DNA of 64,000 nucleotides from Parachlamydiales bacterium (GCA_020051075.1 JAGVJP010000005.1:1-64000), one strand, 5' to 3'. Counted from the stretch's first letter, positions 33,842 to 43,049 are shown. Numbers and translations: made by a program. The notes: generated by a model from the letters alone, not told the origin.

Positions 33842-35980
33842 ATGTTTGAGCTCTCTGTCGCTAGCAAATACCTCATCCCTCGCAAGCGACAGCTCTCAGT
33901 TTCTATTATCAGCTTGATTTCTGTTCTTGTGATCGCACTTGTCGTTTGGCTGATTGTTGTTTTCTTTTCAGTGACAAACGGTTTAGAGAAAAATTGGATC
34001 TCCAAACTGATCACCTTAACAGCACCTGTCAGGGTCACCCCAACCGACGCCTATTACAATTCCTATTACTACCTCATCGATACAATCAGCGATGACTCTA
34101 ACTATTCCTCTAAGACCATTGGAGAGAAATTGGAGGCAGCATCGACTGATCCTTACAATCCCGATGTCGATGAAGAAATCCCTGCATTTTGGCCAGAGCC
34201 AGACCAACATTCTGATGGCAGCGTGAAAGACTTGGTGAAAATCCTTTACCAATCTATCGACCAGGTCGGAGGGGCCTCACAACTCCGTGCTAAAGAGTTT
34301 CAGATGACAGGGACCCACATCAGTCTACAGCTTCACCGTTATGCAGCCAAAATCCAAGGACATAACATTTTTGGCTCCACAGCACATTCGGAACTCTCCT
34401 ATCCCGCCTATCTCGGCAATTTTGAGTCTGACAACACCCCGCTCAAAAATACGCTTTTGCCCGTCACCGAAGCAGACCTCACTAATTTTCTTACGCAAAT
34501 GCACGATTTGAATCAAAACTTTCCGGATGAAATCGGAAGACATGACCAGGCGATGACCCCAGAGCAGATCAATGGACAAATCAACAACTTCATGGACTTG
34601 ATTGACATTAGACGTTTGAAAACACGGTTGCCACACTGGACGATCCCGCGAACATTACTCCCTCTCAATTGTCGGTGGGATGCTTGCGCTGTTGTCAACC
34701 AAGATAAAATCCTCAGAATCGTGATTCCGCAGCAAGCCAACGAAAATGAGGCTGTCCACAAATACATGGAAGAGCAAGGGTTGAAGTCACTCATCGGACA
34801 GCTTATCATCGAAGAGGGTGAACCTCATTTCACCTCTAATCATGGTGTCACACAGGCATTATCGCAAAGGGTTCCCATCTCCCTCGCAGGCGGAAGCGTC
34901 TTATCAGCTGAACTGGATAAAGAGTCCCTGAAGACAGCCCATCGACCTGAAAACGTCCAGTTTAATGTATCGGCGGCTATCCAAGGCACAATGATGAAAG
35001 GGGAAATCCCCTATCGCAATTTAGAGATTGACTTAGCAACTGTCACCGACAGAAGCTCTCCTCCATGGGTGCACCAAGTCCAATCAGACAAAGGAATGGG
35101 AGAACTCGTGCTGCCCCGGAACGAATTGGGAGGAGAAGGCGTCATCCTCCCCAAAAACTTCAAAGATGCCGGTGTTCTCTTAGGCGACAGAGGGACCCTT
35201 AGCTATTTTGCCCCAACGACAAGTGTTCTACAAGAACAACTCATCCCTATCTATGTCGCCGGATTTTATGATCCAGGGCTCATCCCGATTGGAGGAAAAT
35301 TCATCTTAGCAAACCCTGAAACAACGGCTCTGATACGAGGATCGCACCAACAAGACAATAAACTCGATATCACAAATGGGGTTAACATCCGCCTGTCTTC
35401 ACTAGATCAAGCTGTTTCGATCAAAGAAAAGCTGCAGGAAGCGTTGAAAAACAGAGGGATTGCACGTTATTGGACTGTCGAATCGTACAAAGACTATGAA
35501 TTCACTAAAGAGATCATGCAGGAGCTGCAGAGTCAAAAACATCTGTTTATGCTGATCGCTATCGTCATTATCCTCGTTGCCTGCTCAAATATCATCTCAA
35601 TGCTGATCATCTTAGTAAACGATAAAAAAATTGAGATCGGAATCCTCCGTTCGATGGGGGCAACTTCTGCGAGCATCGCGCTCATCTTTGGATCTGCCGG
35701 CGCCATCATTGGAATTCTGGGAAGTGCGATAGGGATTACTGCTGCGATCATCACCCTGAACAACCTCGACATTCTGATCGGTTGGTTGAGCCAAATGCAG
35801 GGGCACGAGATGTTCAGTTCATCCCTTTACGGCCAATTTCTCCCCAGTGAATTAAGCTTCGAAGCGCTTGCTTTCGTCCTGGGTGCCACCGTAGCAATTT
35901 CACTTCTCGCAGGCATTGTCCCTGCTGTTAAAGCTTGCATGTTGAAGCCTTCTCAAATACTAAGATCGGCAGGAGGTTAA
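33842..35980 (+). CDS. lolC: Lipoprotein-releasing ABC transporter permease LolC/E type
   Basis: The N-terminus (FELSVASKYLIPRKRQ, then a membrane helix VISLISVLVIALVVWLIVVF) and the C-terminal FtsX-type three-helix unit (HLFMLIAIVIILVACSNIIS, EIGILRSMGATSASIALIF) define a LolC/LolE permease. It works with LolD to move lipoproteins from the inner membrane to the periplasmic carrier. At 712 residues it is far longer than the usual 400-415; the extra length is in the periplasmic domain between the first and second membrane segments. lolD starts at the next base. Confidence 0.9.
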   Translation: MFELSVASKYLIPRKRQLSVSIISLISVLVIALVVWLIVVFFSVTNGLEKNWISKLITLTAPVRVTPTDAYYNSYYYLIDTISDDSNYSSKTIGEKLEAASTDPYNPDVDEEIPAFWPEPDQHSDGSVKDLVKILYQSIDQVGGASQLRAKEFQMTGTHISLQLHRYAAKIQGHNIFGSTAHSELSYPAYLGNFESDNTPLKNTLLPVTEADLTNFLTQMHDLNQNFPDEIGRHDQAMTPEQINGQINNFMDLIDIRRLKTRLPHWTIPRTLLPLNCRWDACAVVNQDKILRIVIPQQANENEAVHKYMEEQGLKSLIGQLIIEEGEPHFTSNHGVTQALSQRVPISLAGGSVLSAELDKESLKTAHRPENVQFNVSAAIQGTMMKGEIPYRNLEIDLATVTDRSSPPWVHQVQSDKGMGELVLPRNELGGEGVILPKNFKDAGVLLGDRGTLSYFAPTTSVLQEQLIPIYVAGFYDPGLIPIGGKFILANPETTALIRGSHQQDNKLDITNGVNIRLSSLDQAVSIKEKLQEALKNRGIARYWTVESYKDYEFTKEIMQELQSQKHLFMLIAIVIILVACSNIISMLIILVNDKKIEIGILRSMGATSASIALIFGSAGAIIGILGSAIGITAAIITLNNLDILIGWLSQMQGHEMFSSSLYGQFLPSELSFEALAFVLGATVAISLLAGIVPAVKACMLKPSQILRSAGG

Positions 35981-36673
35981 ATGGAAGACAAACGCCCCCT
36001 CCTACAAGCCAACGAACTCTATAAGGCCTTTTACCATCCTAACATCGTCCAGATATTGAAGGGCATTTCACTTCAGGTACATGCCGGAGAATCAGTCGCC
36101 ATTGTCGGGCGCTCTGGAGAAGGAAAAAGCACTTTACTTCAAATCCTCGGCACCTTAGAAGACATCTGTCAAGGCTCCCTCGTCATTGATGGAGAAACAG
36201 TTTCCCCTTCAAATCGTGCAGGAATACGTAATCAGAAGATCGGCTTTGTCTTCCAATCGTTCCATCTCTTAGAAGACTACACCGCTTTTGAAAATGTGAT
36301 CCTCCCTGCACGCATTGCTCGGAAACCCATCCATAAGCGAAGCGCCGCCTATCAAAGAGCCCTCCATTTGCTAGAAGAAGTGGGATTAGCCGATCGGGCC
36401 CATTTTCACACGAAATTGCTATCTGGAGGCGAAAAGCAGCGAGTCGCCTTGGCTAGAGCCATGTGCAACGACCCCTGTTTGATTTTAGCCGACGAACCTT
36501 CAGGCAATCTAGACCACCAAACCGCTGGCATCATCCACGACATCCTTCTCAAATTTGGGAATAACCCTGAAAAAGCCCTCGTCCTAGTCACCCATGACGA
36601 CGAACTTGCCTCTCTTTGCTCGCACCGGTATGAACTCCGCGACGGTACACTGATGACCGACAAAACAGGATAG
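35981..36673 (+). CDS. lolD: Lipoprotein-releasing ABC transporter ATPase
   Basis: An ABC ATPase with Walker A GRSGEGKST, signature LLSGGEKQRVALARAM, Walker B LILADEPSGNLD and switch His in LVTHDDELA. The MacB/LolD type is indicated by its size (230) and by its position directly after the lolC permease gene (stop TAA adjacent to ATG). The last two codons and the stop (ACA GGA TAG, Thr-Gly-stop) belong to a foldback array, so the natural C-terminus appears to have been replaced or trimmed by the element. Confidence 0.95.
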   Translation: MEDKRPLLQANELYKAFYHPNIVQILKGISLQVHAGESVAIVGRSGEGKSTLLQILGTLEDICQGSLVIDGETVSPSNRAGIRNQKIGFVFQSFHLLEDYTAFENVILPARIARKPIHKRSAAYQRALHLLEEVGLADRAHFHTKLLSGGEKQRVALARAMCNDPCLILADEPSGNLDHQTAGIIHDILLKFGNNPEKALVLVTHDDELASLCSHRYELRDGTLMTDKTG

Positions 36674-36848
36674 GCAGGATCGCTTCGCGGTAGGATAGGC
36701 AGGATAGAGAGGATAAATAAGATAGAATAGGCAAAATTAAGAGAAAAAACAAAAGAAAAAATTTCATCCAATCTATCTTCCCTATCCTGCCTATCCTACC
36801 GCGAAGCGATCCTGCCTATCCTGTTTTGTCCCTTTTGCCTATCTTGTG
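36659..36848. repeat. ACAGGATAG foldback element A6
   Basis: The arms 36659-36715 and 36774-36830 are reverse complements with 55 of 57 matches. The interior is the reverse complement of the interior of A5. The left arm includes the last five codons of lolD. Additional weaker text (CCTTTTGCCTATCTTGTG) extends to 36848. Confidence 0.92.
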
Positions 36849-36874
36849 TTCTGTGTGTTCCTGATCGATTTCGC

Positions 36875-36880
36875 TTGACA
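36875..36880 (+). promoter_or_regulatory. Candidate -35 box for dnaN-recF
   Basis: A perfect TTGACA lies 50 bases before the dnaN start, just outside array A6. The matching -10 is not convincing (TTTATT near 36898), so only the -35 element is proposed. Confidence 0.35.
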
Positions 36881-36930
36881 AACATTAGGATCAAACTTTA
36901 TTTTCTTTGTTTTTTATAGGGGAAGGGGTG

Positions 36931-38061
36931 ATGAAATTTACGATCTCAACACATGAGCTCAACAGCTTAGTCAATAAAATCCAGACCGTCGTCCCTCTCA
37001 AACCGACGATTCCAATTCTCTCCAACTTGTACATTGAAGCGAGCAACGATGAGCTGATTTTGATGGCGACCGATCTCGTTGTTGGAATCCGCTGCTTTAC
37101 AAATGCGCAAATACACGAAGAGGGATCGACAACGTTGCCTGCAAAGAAATTTGCTCAACTCATCCGTGAATTAACGACAGCGCGAGTCGAAATATCGTCT
37201 AATGCCAACCAAGTGACGACAATCATTGCAGGAACTTCCCGTTTTAAACTCAACGGAATGAGCCGTGAAGAATTCCCGATCATCTCTAACCTCAACGATG
37301 CATACTCATTTCAAATGAACCAAAAACAGCTCAAAAACATCCTCTACGACGCCGCCTTTGCTGTCTCAAGAGATGATAGCCGCTACGTGCTGACAGGGAT
37401 TCTCATGGAGATAAGCCAGGGAAAAATCCGCCTCGTCGGGACTGACGGCAAACGATTAGCTCTGACACAATCAGATGTAGCACTGGACCCTTCCTTTGCC
37501 AATCGCTCAGTGCTCCCCTTGAAGTCTGTCGAAGAGCTGCTCAAAACCTTGGGTGATGAGGGAGAGGTGAAAGTATCCATTTTGTCTGATAAAGTTGCTT
37601 TTGAGTCAGATCAAACTCTTCTCTTAACAAAATTGATCTCCGCCGAATACCCAGATTATGAACAAGTCATCCCAAAACAAACCAACGTCTCAGTGACACT
37701 CCATCGCGAAGAGTTGATCTCTCTCCTCCGCCAAGTCTCGCTTTTCACCGTCGCTGACTCAAACCAATCTTCCATTCGTTTTAATTTGAGCGACGGAGAA
37801 TTGAAACTATTGGGCAATAGCATGGAAGTAGGCGAGGGGGCTGTCGCCATGCCAGTCAATTACCATGGAGAGAAGATTGAAGTCGCCCTTAACCCCAATT
37901 CTTTAGTTGATATCTTGCGCCATTGTCGGGAAGAAACCGTTTTATTCAGCTTAATCGACGCTTATAATCCCGTCATCCTCACAGACGGTGAACAACCTGC
38001 AGTCATGGAAAGCACTTCGCCATTTTTTGTCATCATGCCTATGCGCTTGACAGAAGATTAG
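36931..38061 (+). CDS. dnaN: DNA polymerase III beta subunit (sliding clamp)
   Basis: The N-terminus MKFTISTHELNSLVNKIQ, the middle domain with GTDGKRLALTQS and the C-terminus ending FFVIMPMRLTED identify the beta clamp, which tethers polymerase III to DNA. The ATG at 36931 follows a purine-rich site (AGGGGAAGGGG) and gives 376 residues, the usual size. recF follows 8 bases later. No dnaA or replication origin is visible. Confidence 0.97.
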   Translation: MKFTISTHELNSLVNKIQTVVPLKPTIPILSNLYIEASNDELILMATDLVVGIRCFTNAQIHEEGSTTLPAKKFAQLIRELTTARVEISSNANQVTTIIAGTSRFKLNGMSREEFPIISNLNDAYSFQMNQKQLKNILYDAAFAVSRDDSRYVLTGILMEISQGKIRLVGTDGKRLALTQSDVALDPSFANRSVLPLKSVEELLKTLGDEGEVKVSILSDKVAFESDQTLLLTKLISAEYPDYEQVIPKQTNVSVTLHREELISLLRQVSLFTVADSNQSSIRFNLSDGELKLLGNSMEVGEGAVAMPVNYHGEKIEVALNPNSLVDILRHCREETVLFSLIDAYNPVILTDGEQPAVMESTSPFFVIMPMRLTED

Positions 38062-38069
38062 CCATTTCT

Positions 38070-39152
38070 ATGCATGTTAAGTCTCTTTACTTAAAGCAAT
38101 TTCGTCATTTTAGTGAAGTCCATCTTGAGTTTACTCCTCATCTAAACCTTATCTGCGGCCCTAACGCACAAGGAAAAACCACCCTTTTAGAAGCCATCCG
38201 CATGCTGATGATTGGAAAGTCTTTCCGTCCTGGACAACAGAAAGACCTCATTAAAATCGGAAGCGATTTTTGCTATATCGAAGCAAATATTTGCAAATAT
38301 GGGGTCGATCAAAACCTACGTATGGGGAACTCCATCCAAGAGCGGAAAATCTTTCACAACTCTACTCCTCTGAACAGCATCTCTGATCTTATTGGAATTA
38401 TTTACGGTGTTGTGATGACTCCTGACGATGCCTCTCTCGTCAAAGGAAGTCCTCAAGAAAGGAGAAAGTTTCTCGACATCCAAATTGCTCAATCAGATCC
38501 GCTCTATGTGCACCACTTGATGCGATATGGGAGGGCGATGCAGCACCGAAATGCATTGCTTAAACAAAAAGTTTATGCAGCGATTGAAAACTGGGAATAT
38601 GAAATGGCTCACGCTGGCGCATACATTCATACAAAGCGAAAAAAACTCATCTCAGGTCTCAAAGTCGTCTGCCAAGAGTTCTATTCCTATCTCACCGACG
38701 AAGTCGAATTATTCGACATCGAATACAAATCAAGTGCAAACCGTGTTGAAGATGAACCCGCTGTAAAAGAATTTTATATCAAACAATTTCATAAAAATCG
38801 AGAAAGGGAGTCGTTTATAGGCTACACCCTTGTTGGACCGCATAAAGACGATTTGTGGATTGGCATCGGCGGACAAGATATCCGCTACTATGCCAGTGAA
38901 GGACAGCAGCGGAGCTCAGTCACAGCACTTCATGTCGGCGAATGGAAACTGCTGCGCGAACAATGCGACGAACTCCCCATTCTGATGATTGACGACGTGG
39001 GGATCAGCTTAGATCGCAGAAGGCGCCAACGGCTGTTGGATCAGCTTGTGTCGATGGGACAGGTGTTTTTGACAACCACCGATGAAGCCCTTCTATCAGA
39101 CTACCGCGGTCCAAACACGACGATTAGATTGCCGTCTTATGATACCGCTTGA
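38070..39152 (+). CDS. recF: DNA replication and repair protein RecF
   Basis: An SMC-like ATPase with Walker A GPNAQGKTTLLEA, the signature region SEGQQRSSVTALHVGEW and Walker B LPILMIDDVGISLD. RecF loads RecOR at gaps in DNA during recombinational repair. Length 360 is normal. It lies in the conserved dnaN-recF pair and is probably co-transcribed with dnaN. Confidence 0.96.
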   Translation: MHVKSLYLKQFRHFSEVHLEFTPHLNLICGPNAQGKTTLLEAIRMLMIGKSFRPGQQKDLIKIGSDFCYIEANICKYGVDQNLRMGNSIQERKIFHNSTPLNSISDLIGIIYGVVMTPDDASLVKGSPQERRKFLDIQIAQSDPLYVHHLMRYGRAMQHRNALLKQKVYAAIENWEYEMAHAGAYIHTKRKKLISGLKVVCQEFYSYLTDEVELFDIEYKSSANRVEDEPAVKEFYIKQFHKNRERESFIGYTLVGPHKDDLWIGIGGQDIRYYASEGQQRSSVTALHVGEWKLLREQCDELPILMIDDVGISLDRRRRQRLLDQLVSMGQVFLTTTDEALLSDYRGPNTTIRLPSYDTA

Positions 39153-39258
39153 TCCTCTAGACCCTGCAGAAGGACTGAGGATGGCTCGTTTGAAAAAGCA
39201 AATCGCTATCGCTAAAGAATTGCTATTCAATCCAAGCAAGAGGCAACGAAACTTATGA
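39139..39258 (+). CDS. Possible 39-residue peptide after recF
   Basis: An ATG overlapping the end of recF by 14 bases opens a frame for MIPLDPLDPAEGLRMARLKK and a basic tail. The composition is protein-like but there is no recognisable family and no strong ribosome binding site. It may be a chance frame. The rest of the 39153-39344 gap holds only the miaB leader. Confidence 0.25.
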   Translation: MIPLDPLDPAEGLRMARLKKQIAIAKELLFNPSKRQRNL

Positions 39259-39344
39259 CCGAGTCCTCTCTCTCTGCTCTTGCAAAATAAGGGTGAAGCA
39301 AGATAGAATTCCGTTTCCTTTTACCCATATCAAGTAGAAAAATC

Positions 39345-40679
39345 ATGAGACAACTCAAAACTTTTTATGTTAAAACCTACGGCTGCCAAATGAACGAACT
39401 CGACTCTGAGATCATGGTCGGTTTGCTAGAAAGACGGGGTCTTGCCAGATGCCAAGATGAGACGGATGCTGACCTCCTCCTTTTTAATACCTGTTCGATT
39501 CGAGACTTAGCCGAACGAAAAGTGATGGGGAAATTAGGCCTGCTTGGACGGACGAGTAAAAGAGAAGCGATCATCGGCGTCACTGGCTGCATGGCTAATG
39601 CTAAAAAAGAGAGCCTCTTCCAGAAACTCCCCCATATTGACTTTGTTCTAGGGACGAATAATATTCATGATCTCAACCATGTCCTCGATGAGGTGTTGGC
39701 AACAGGTAAACAAACTGTAAAAACCGATGACCATTTCGCCTTCGAATTGGATTATCTCAATGCAAAACGGGAAGACAAAGTCAAAGCTTATGTTTCCATC
39801 ATTAGAGGATGCGATAAATTCTGCACCTACTGCGTCGTCCCCTACACAAGAGGTCCTGAAGTATCCCGCACTCCTGAAAGCATACTCGAAGAGTGCCGCC
39901 ACCTTGTCCAACAAGGTTATAAAGAGATTACTCTTCTTGGACAAAACGTCAATAGTTACGGCAAAGACCAACCAAGCTGGAATTGCCTTTTCCACGATCT
40001 CTTGTATCAAATTGACAAGATCCCCGGAATAGAAAGGGTCCGTTTTATGACTAGCCACCCTGTCGACATCACGCGTGAGCTGATGGAGGCAATCAGAGAC
40101 CTGAAAAGTTTATGCGAATTCGTCCACTTTCCCCTTCAAGCGGGGTCAAACCGCGTATTAAGGAAAATGCATCGAATCTATACCGTCGAAGCCTACTTAG
40201 AAAAAGTGCAGATGCTTCGAGAACTTGTGCCTAATGTCGCTTTAGGAACTGACATCATCGTCGGCTTTCCCACTGAAACTGAAGAAGAATTTCAAGAAAC
40301 TTATCAACAGTTAAAAGAGATCGAATATTCTGTGGCTTTTCTGTTTGCATACAGCCCCCGTAAAGGAACTCCAGCAATGCGCTGGCGAGATGACATCCCT
40401 GAAGAGGTCAAACAGCAGCGGCTTCAACGTCTGATGCTCCTGCAAGACGAAATCTATGCCAAACAGCGGGGAAGTCTCTTGGGGCAGACTGTAGAAGTGC
40501 TTGTAGAAAAGAGAAGTTTTAAAGACAACCGTTTTCTTAAAGGGCGGACTCGCTGCTGGAAAAACGTCTTGTTTGAAGGGGAAGATGACCTCATTGGCAC
40601 TCTACAACAAGTGGAAATCCATAGTTTCAGCCACCAAACCCTGCTTGGAAAGCAATCAGCGAAAACTTGTGCAGCCTAA
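39345..40679 (+). CDS. miaB: tRNA-2-methylthio-N6-dimethylallyladenosine synthase
   Basis: A radical SAM methylthiotransferase. The N-terminal MTTase domain has YVKTYGCQMNELDSE, NTCSIRDLAE and GVTGCMA with the three cluster cysteines. The radical SAM site is RGCDKFCTYCVVPYTRG. A C-terminal TRAM domain ends the protein. It adds methylthio to i6A37 of tRNAs that read UNN codons. Length 444 is typical of MiaB rather than RimO or MtaB. A strong hairpin terminator follows. Confidence 0.95.
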   Translation: MRQLKTFYVKTYGCQMNELDSEIMVGLLERRGLARCQDETDADLLLFNTCSIRDLAERKVMGKLGLLGRTSKREAIIGVTGCMANAKKESLFQKLPHIDFVLGTNNIHDLNHVLDEVLATGKQTVKTDDHFAFELDYLNAKREDKVKAYVSIIRGCDKFCTYCVVPYTRGPEVSRTPESILEECRHLVQQGYKEITLLGQNVNSYGKDQPSWNCLFHDLLYQIDKIPGIERVRFMTSHPVDITRELMEAIRDLKSLCEFVHFPLQAGSNRVLRKMHRIYTVEAYLEKVQMLRELVPNVALGTDIIVGFPTETEEEFQETYQQLKEIEYSVAFLFAYSPRKGTPAMRWRDDIPEEVKQQRLQRLMLLQDEIYAKQRGSLLGQTVEVLVEKRSFKDNRFLKGRTRCWKNVLFEGEDDLIGTLQQVEIHSFSHQTLLGKQSAKTCAA

Positions 40680-41046
40680 AAAACGTAAAAGAGCGCAATC
40701 CCGCAAAGGAATTGCGCTTTCCCTTCAGGGAAGAAGGTCTCGATAAAGGCCTCTCAGAATAATAATACAGATCTGAAGCAATTTTTTCTTTGATGACAGC
40801 AAGTCCCATTCCCCATTCCCCAACTCCAGGTGCTGCTTTTCCTAAATAGACTGTTGGAAGCCGATCTTCCCCATGTAATTCATGATATTTGCTCTTAAAA
40901 TTGGCTCCCGGAAGATTCTGAAAAGTATCCATAGGCGCGAGGTGGATATTCTCCAGGTAAATTCTCGTTAACCGATGTTGTTGAAGTGGAATAACTCCCA
41001 TTTGTTGATGGTGTTGTGGCGCAACACCATTAACTTGATCAAACAT
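40627..41046 (-). CDS. Uncharacterised small protein, 3' end doubtful
   Basis: The ATG at 41046 has a good ribosome binding site (AGGAG, 6-base gap). The first 100 residues look like real protein (LTRIYLENIHLAPMDTFQNL, then GEDRLPTVYLGKAAPGVGEW) but I do not recognise them. The last 40 residues are encoded across the miaB terminator and overlap the end of miaB by 53 bases, and they look like non-coding text. The gene may once have ended near 40730 in another frame. Function unknown. Confidence 0.5.
   Translation of the reverse strand: MFDQVNGVAPQHHQQMGVIPLQQHRLTRIYLENIHLAPMDTFQNLPGANFKSKYHELHGEDRLPTVYLGKAAPGVGEWGMGLAVIKEKIASDLYYYSERPLSRPSSLKGKRNSFAGLRSFTFFRLHKFSLIAFQAGFGG
40692..40720. terminator. 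Intrinsic terminator after miaB
   Basis: The stem AGCGCAAT/ATTGCGCT around an 11-base loop ends in TTT, 13 bases after the miaB stop. A minus-strand reading frame (40627-41046) runs through it, so it could serve both directions or cast doubt on that frame's 3' end. Confidence 0.7.
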
Positions 41047-41124
41047 AACTAACTCCTCTACTTGATTTGTTGTAAAAAAACCTCAATTTTTCCCAAAACA
41101 GCTCTGGAAATTGAGTGAATCTAA

Positions 41125-41161
41125 AATGGACAAATATGGGCGAGAATGGAAGGATATGGAC
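41125..41161 (+). repeat. Short TATGGAC-type array
   Basis: AATGGACAAATATGGGCGAG, then AATGGAAGGATATGGAC, repeats the ATGG(A/G)C word every 9-10 bases. It is a one-sided relative of the large foldback at 18765-18979. It lies in a 635-base gap (41047-41681) that is otherwise AT-rich, with a possible 45-residue frame and a candidate promoter. Confidence 0.6.
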
Positions 41162-41174
41162 TTTTCTCTCCTCT

Positions 41175-41312
41175 TTAAATTAATTTTTTAGTACCATTAA
41201 TAACAGAGTTCTTGCAGATCTCATGATCTTCAGAGAGCTCATAAACTATTCCTGTAGAAAGATGGACAATAGAGGGACCGAATAAGTCCATAGCATCCAT
41301 TAAAACAACCAT
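41175..41312 (-). CDS. Possible 45-residue peptide or gene fragment
   Basis: An ATG frame bounded by an in-frame TAG just upstream encodes a protein-like sequence (MVVLMDAMDLFGPSIVHLST, then ELSEDHEICKNSVINGTKK). I do not recognise it and the ribosome binding site is weak. It could be the remnant of a larger gene. Confidence 0.3.
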   Translation of the reverse strand: MVVLMDAMDLFGPSIVHLSTGIVYELSEDHEICKNSVINGTKKLI

Positions 41313-41550
41313 CTACCCACTTGAATAGTTATAAAAAATTTTTTGATAACACACAAAGATATTACTGTCTATGACGAGATAGATTTTATTTCATTAAATA
41401 ACGCAAATTTTTTGTATTAAATAAGTTAGAACACAACAATTCAATCATTTTAATAAAATTGAGACCAGGTATGGCAGAGAAATTCACACAAAGCCAAACA
41501 TGCAGAAAGTGAGATGGATATACAAGAAAATATTTTAATGAAAATAAAAC

Positions 41551-41580
41551 TTGCAAATTTTACCATAAAATTGGTATAGT
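41551..41580 (+). promoter_or_regulatory. Candidate promoter for 41682 operon
   Basis: TTGCAA (41551-41556) and TATAGT (41575-41580) are 18 bases apart in an AT-rich stretch about 100 bases before the ATG at 41682. Confidence 0.35.
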
Positions 41581-41681
41581 TGATGAAAAAGAACTGAATC
41601 CAAAGACAGCAAGCAGCGCGACAACTTGTAAATGGTTTACTCAAATTCGTGGATTTTAGGCCAAGTTGAAAGGAAGACAAA

Positions 41682-43049
41682 ATGACATTACCTTCAAGTA
41701 TTTTCAGTTACATTGCAGTGTTTCTGCTCGTTTTTGCCCAAACGTCGGTCAATGAGGATGAAATCGCTCTAACGAAAAAAATTGCAACACTCGCTGACAA
41801 AGTATACAGAGCCGAAGAACCTCACTCTCCACACAAACTTGTTGAATTCACTCTAGCAAACGGAATGCAAATCTGCCTGCAGCCCTGTGAAAAAGAAAAA
41901 AATGAATTTCATTTCCAGCTCTTTGCTCCTGGTGGCTTTACTTCGCTTCCTCCAGAAGAACGTGCTCTAGGATGGACAAGCTCTAAAGTTGCGTGGGAAT
42001 CAGGCATTAATGGGCAGACAACAGACGAATTCACATTCCATTTAGTCGATCACAATGCAGCCATGCGGATTACCACCCATATTTTTGGACGGGCCATAGA
42101 AGCCTCAGGACCTATTTCAGAACTCCCCTATTGTCTCCACATTGCAAAGCTTTTCCTATCAGAACCGCAATTCACTGAAGAAGGGTTAAAGCATGCATTA
42201 AAAAGGGCTTTGTCAACACTTGATAAGAAATCCAAGAAAGGAAACTCAAAAGGACTAAGAGATATTTTCTTACTCACCAATATGCATAATTGGGACATCC
42301 TCCAACCTAATTCCCCAGAAGATTTTAAAGACGTTTCACTTGCCAAGATTGAATCCATTTTTAAGAAGTTATATTCCAACCCCGCTGAATTTCATTTAGC
42401 CCTTGCGGGTGATATTGACACTGAACTAGTCACGAAGCAAATCGAAGAGACATTGGGATCTTTACCCAAAACCTCTCAGTATCTCACCTCCCTTCCCCCT
42501 ATTCCCCCTTTTCCTAATGGGTTGAAAAAAGAATTCTTTGGCTATAGCCGCTACCAACAAAGTTTGACAAGGTTAACCTTTCCCCTTTCAAAAGATGTCG
42601 ACTTACAAACCTTAGATCTATTATGTGCCCACCTGAACCGTAAGATTAAATTACTCCTCGTGAACGCAGATTCATTAAAAAAAGAAATGACGATTAATTA
42701 TGAGTTTCCATTGTTTCCTTCTTTGGATGTTTTATGGCTTGAGATTCAGTTTTCGTGTCCAAAATCTCAGATAGAGCCTTATAGCCGTCTAATTTTAAAA
42801 GCATTAGAGAAGGTTCAGAATGAGATCGAAGAGAGTGATATCGCTCTGTCGATGACAGAGCTGAAGAGGCGCCGTTCAATCCCCCTAGACCTTACTGGCG
42901 AGCTGCTTGTACTCTCGAACTATTGTAGATCTGGCAGAAACAAAGACAATCTGTATACGACAAAATATGATGAAAAAGTCATGTCGAAAAAAATCAAAGA
43001 CTGTTATCCTAACGTCAGTAATTATTCGATGATCACACTGCACCCATAA
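41682..43049 (+). CDS. Exported M16-like (insulinase fold) protein without zinc site
   Basis: The signal peptide (SIFSYIAVFLLVFAQTS) is followed by an M16-type domain: VEFTLANGMQICLQPCEKEK, FAPGGFTSLPPEER, LALAGDIDTELVTKQIEE. It resembles the C-terminal, non-catalytic half of two-domain M16 proteins such as PqqL. The zinc motif HxxEH is absent; its place reads LGWTSSKVAWESG. Catalytic M16 proteases need a partner of this kind, so it may be a partner subunit or an orphan half. I see no catalytic half in the window. It heads a probable operon with a Nudix and an FtsB-like protein. Confidence 0.75.
   Translation: MTLPSSIFSYIAVFLLVFAQTSVNEDEIALTKKIATLADKVYRAEEPHSPHKLVEFTLANGMQICLQPCEKEKNEFHFQLFAPGGFTSLPPEERALGWTSSKVAWESGINGQTTDEFTFHLVDHNAAMRITTHIFGRAIEASGPISELPYCLHIAKLFLSEPQFTEEGLKHALKRALSTLDKKSKKGNSKGLRDIFLLTNMHNWDILQPNSPEDFKDVSLAKIESIFKKLYSNPAEFHLALAGDIDTELVTKQIEETLGSLPKTSQYLTSLPPIPPFPNGLKKEFFGYSRYQQSLTRLTFPLSKDVDLQTLDLLCAHLNRKIKLLLVNADSLKKEMTINYEFPLFPSLDVLWLEIQFSCPKSQIEPYSRLILKALEKVQNEIEESDIALSMTELKRRRSIPLDLTGELLVLSNYCRSGRNKDNLYTTKYDEKVMSKKIKDCYPNVSNYSMITLHP

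Noticed and set aside
36931-39152. Replication origin next to dnaN-recF
   Set aside because: No dnaA gene and no cluster of DnaA boxes is visible; in chlamydiae these genes need not lie at the origin.
41450-41680. Minus-strand 76-codon frame before the M16-like gene
   Set aside because: No ribosome binding site, unlikely composition, and it covers the probable promoter of the plus-strand operon.
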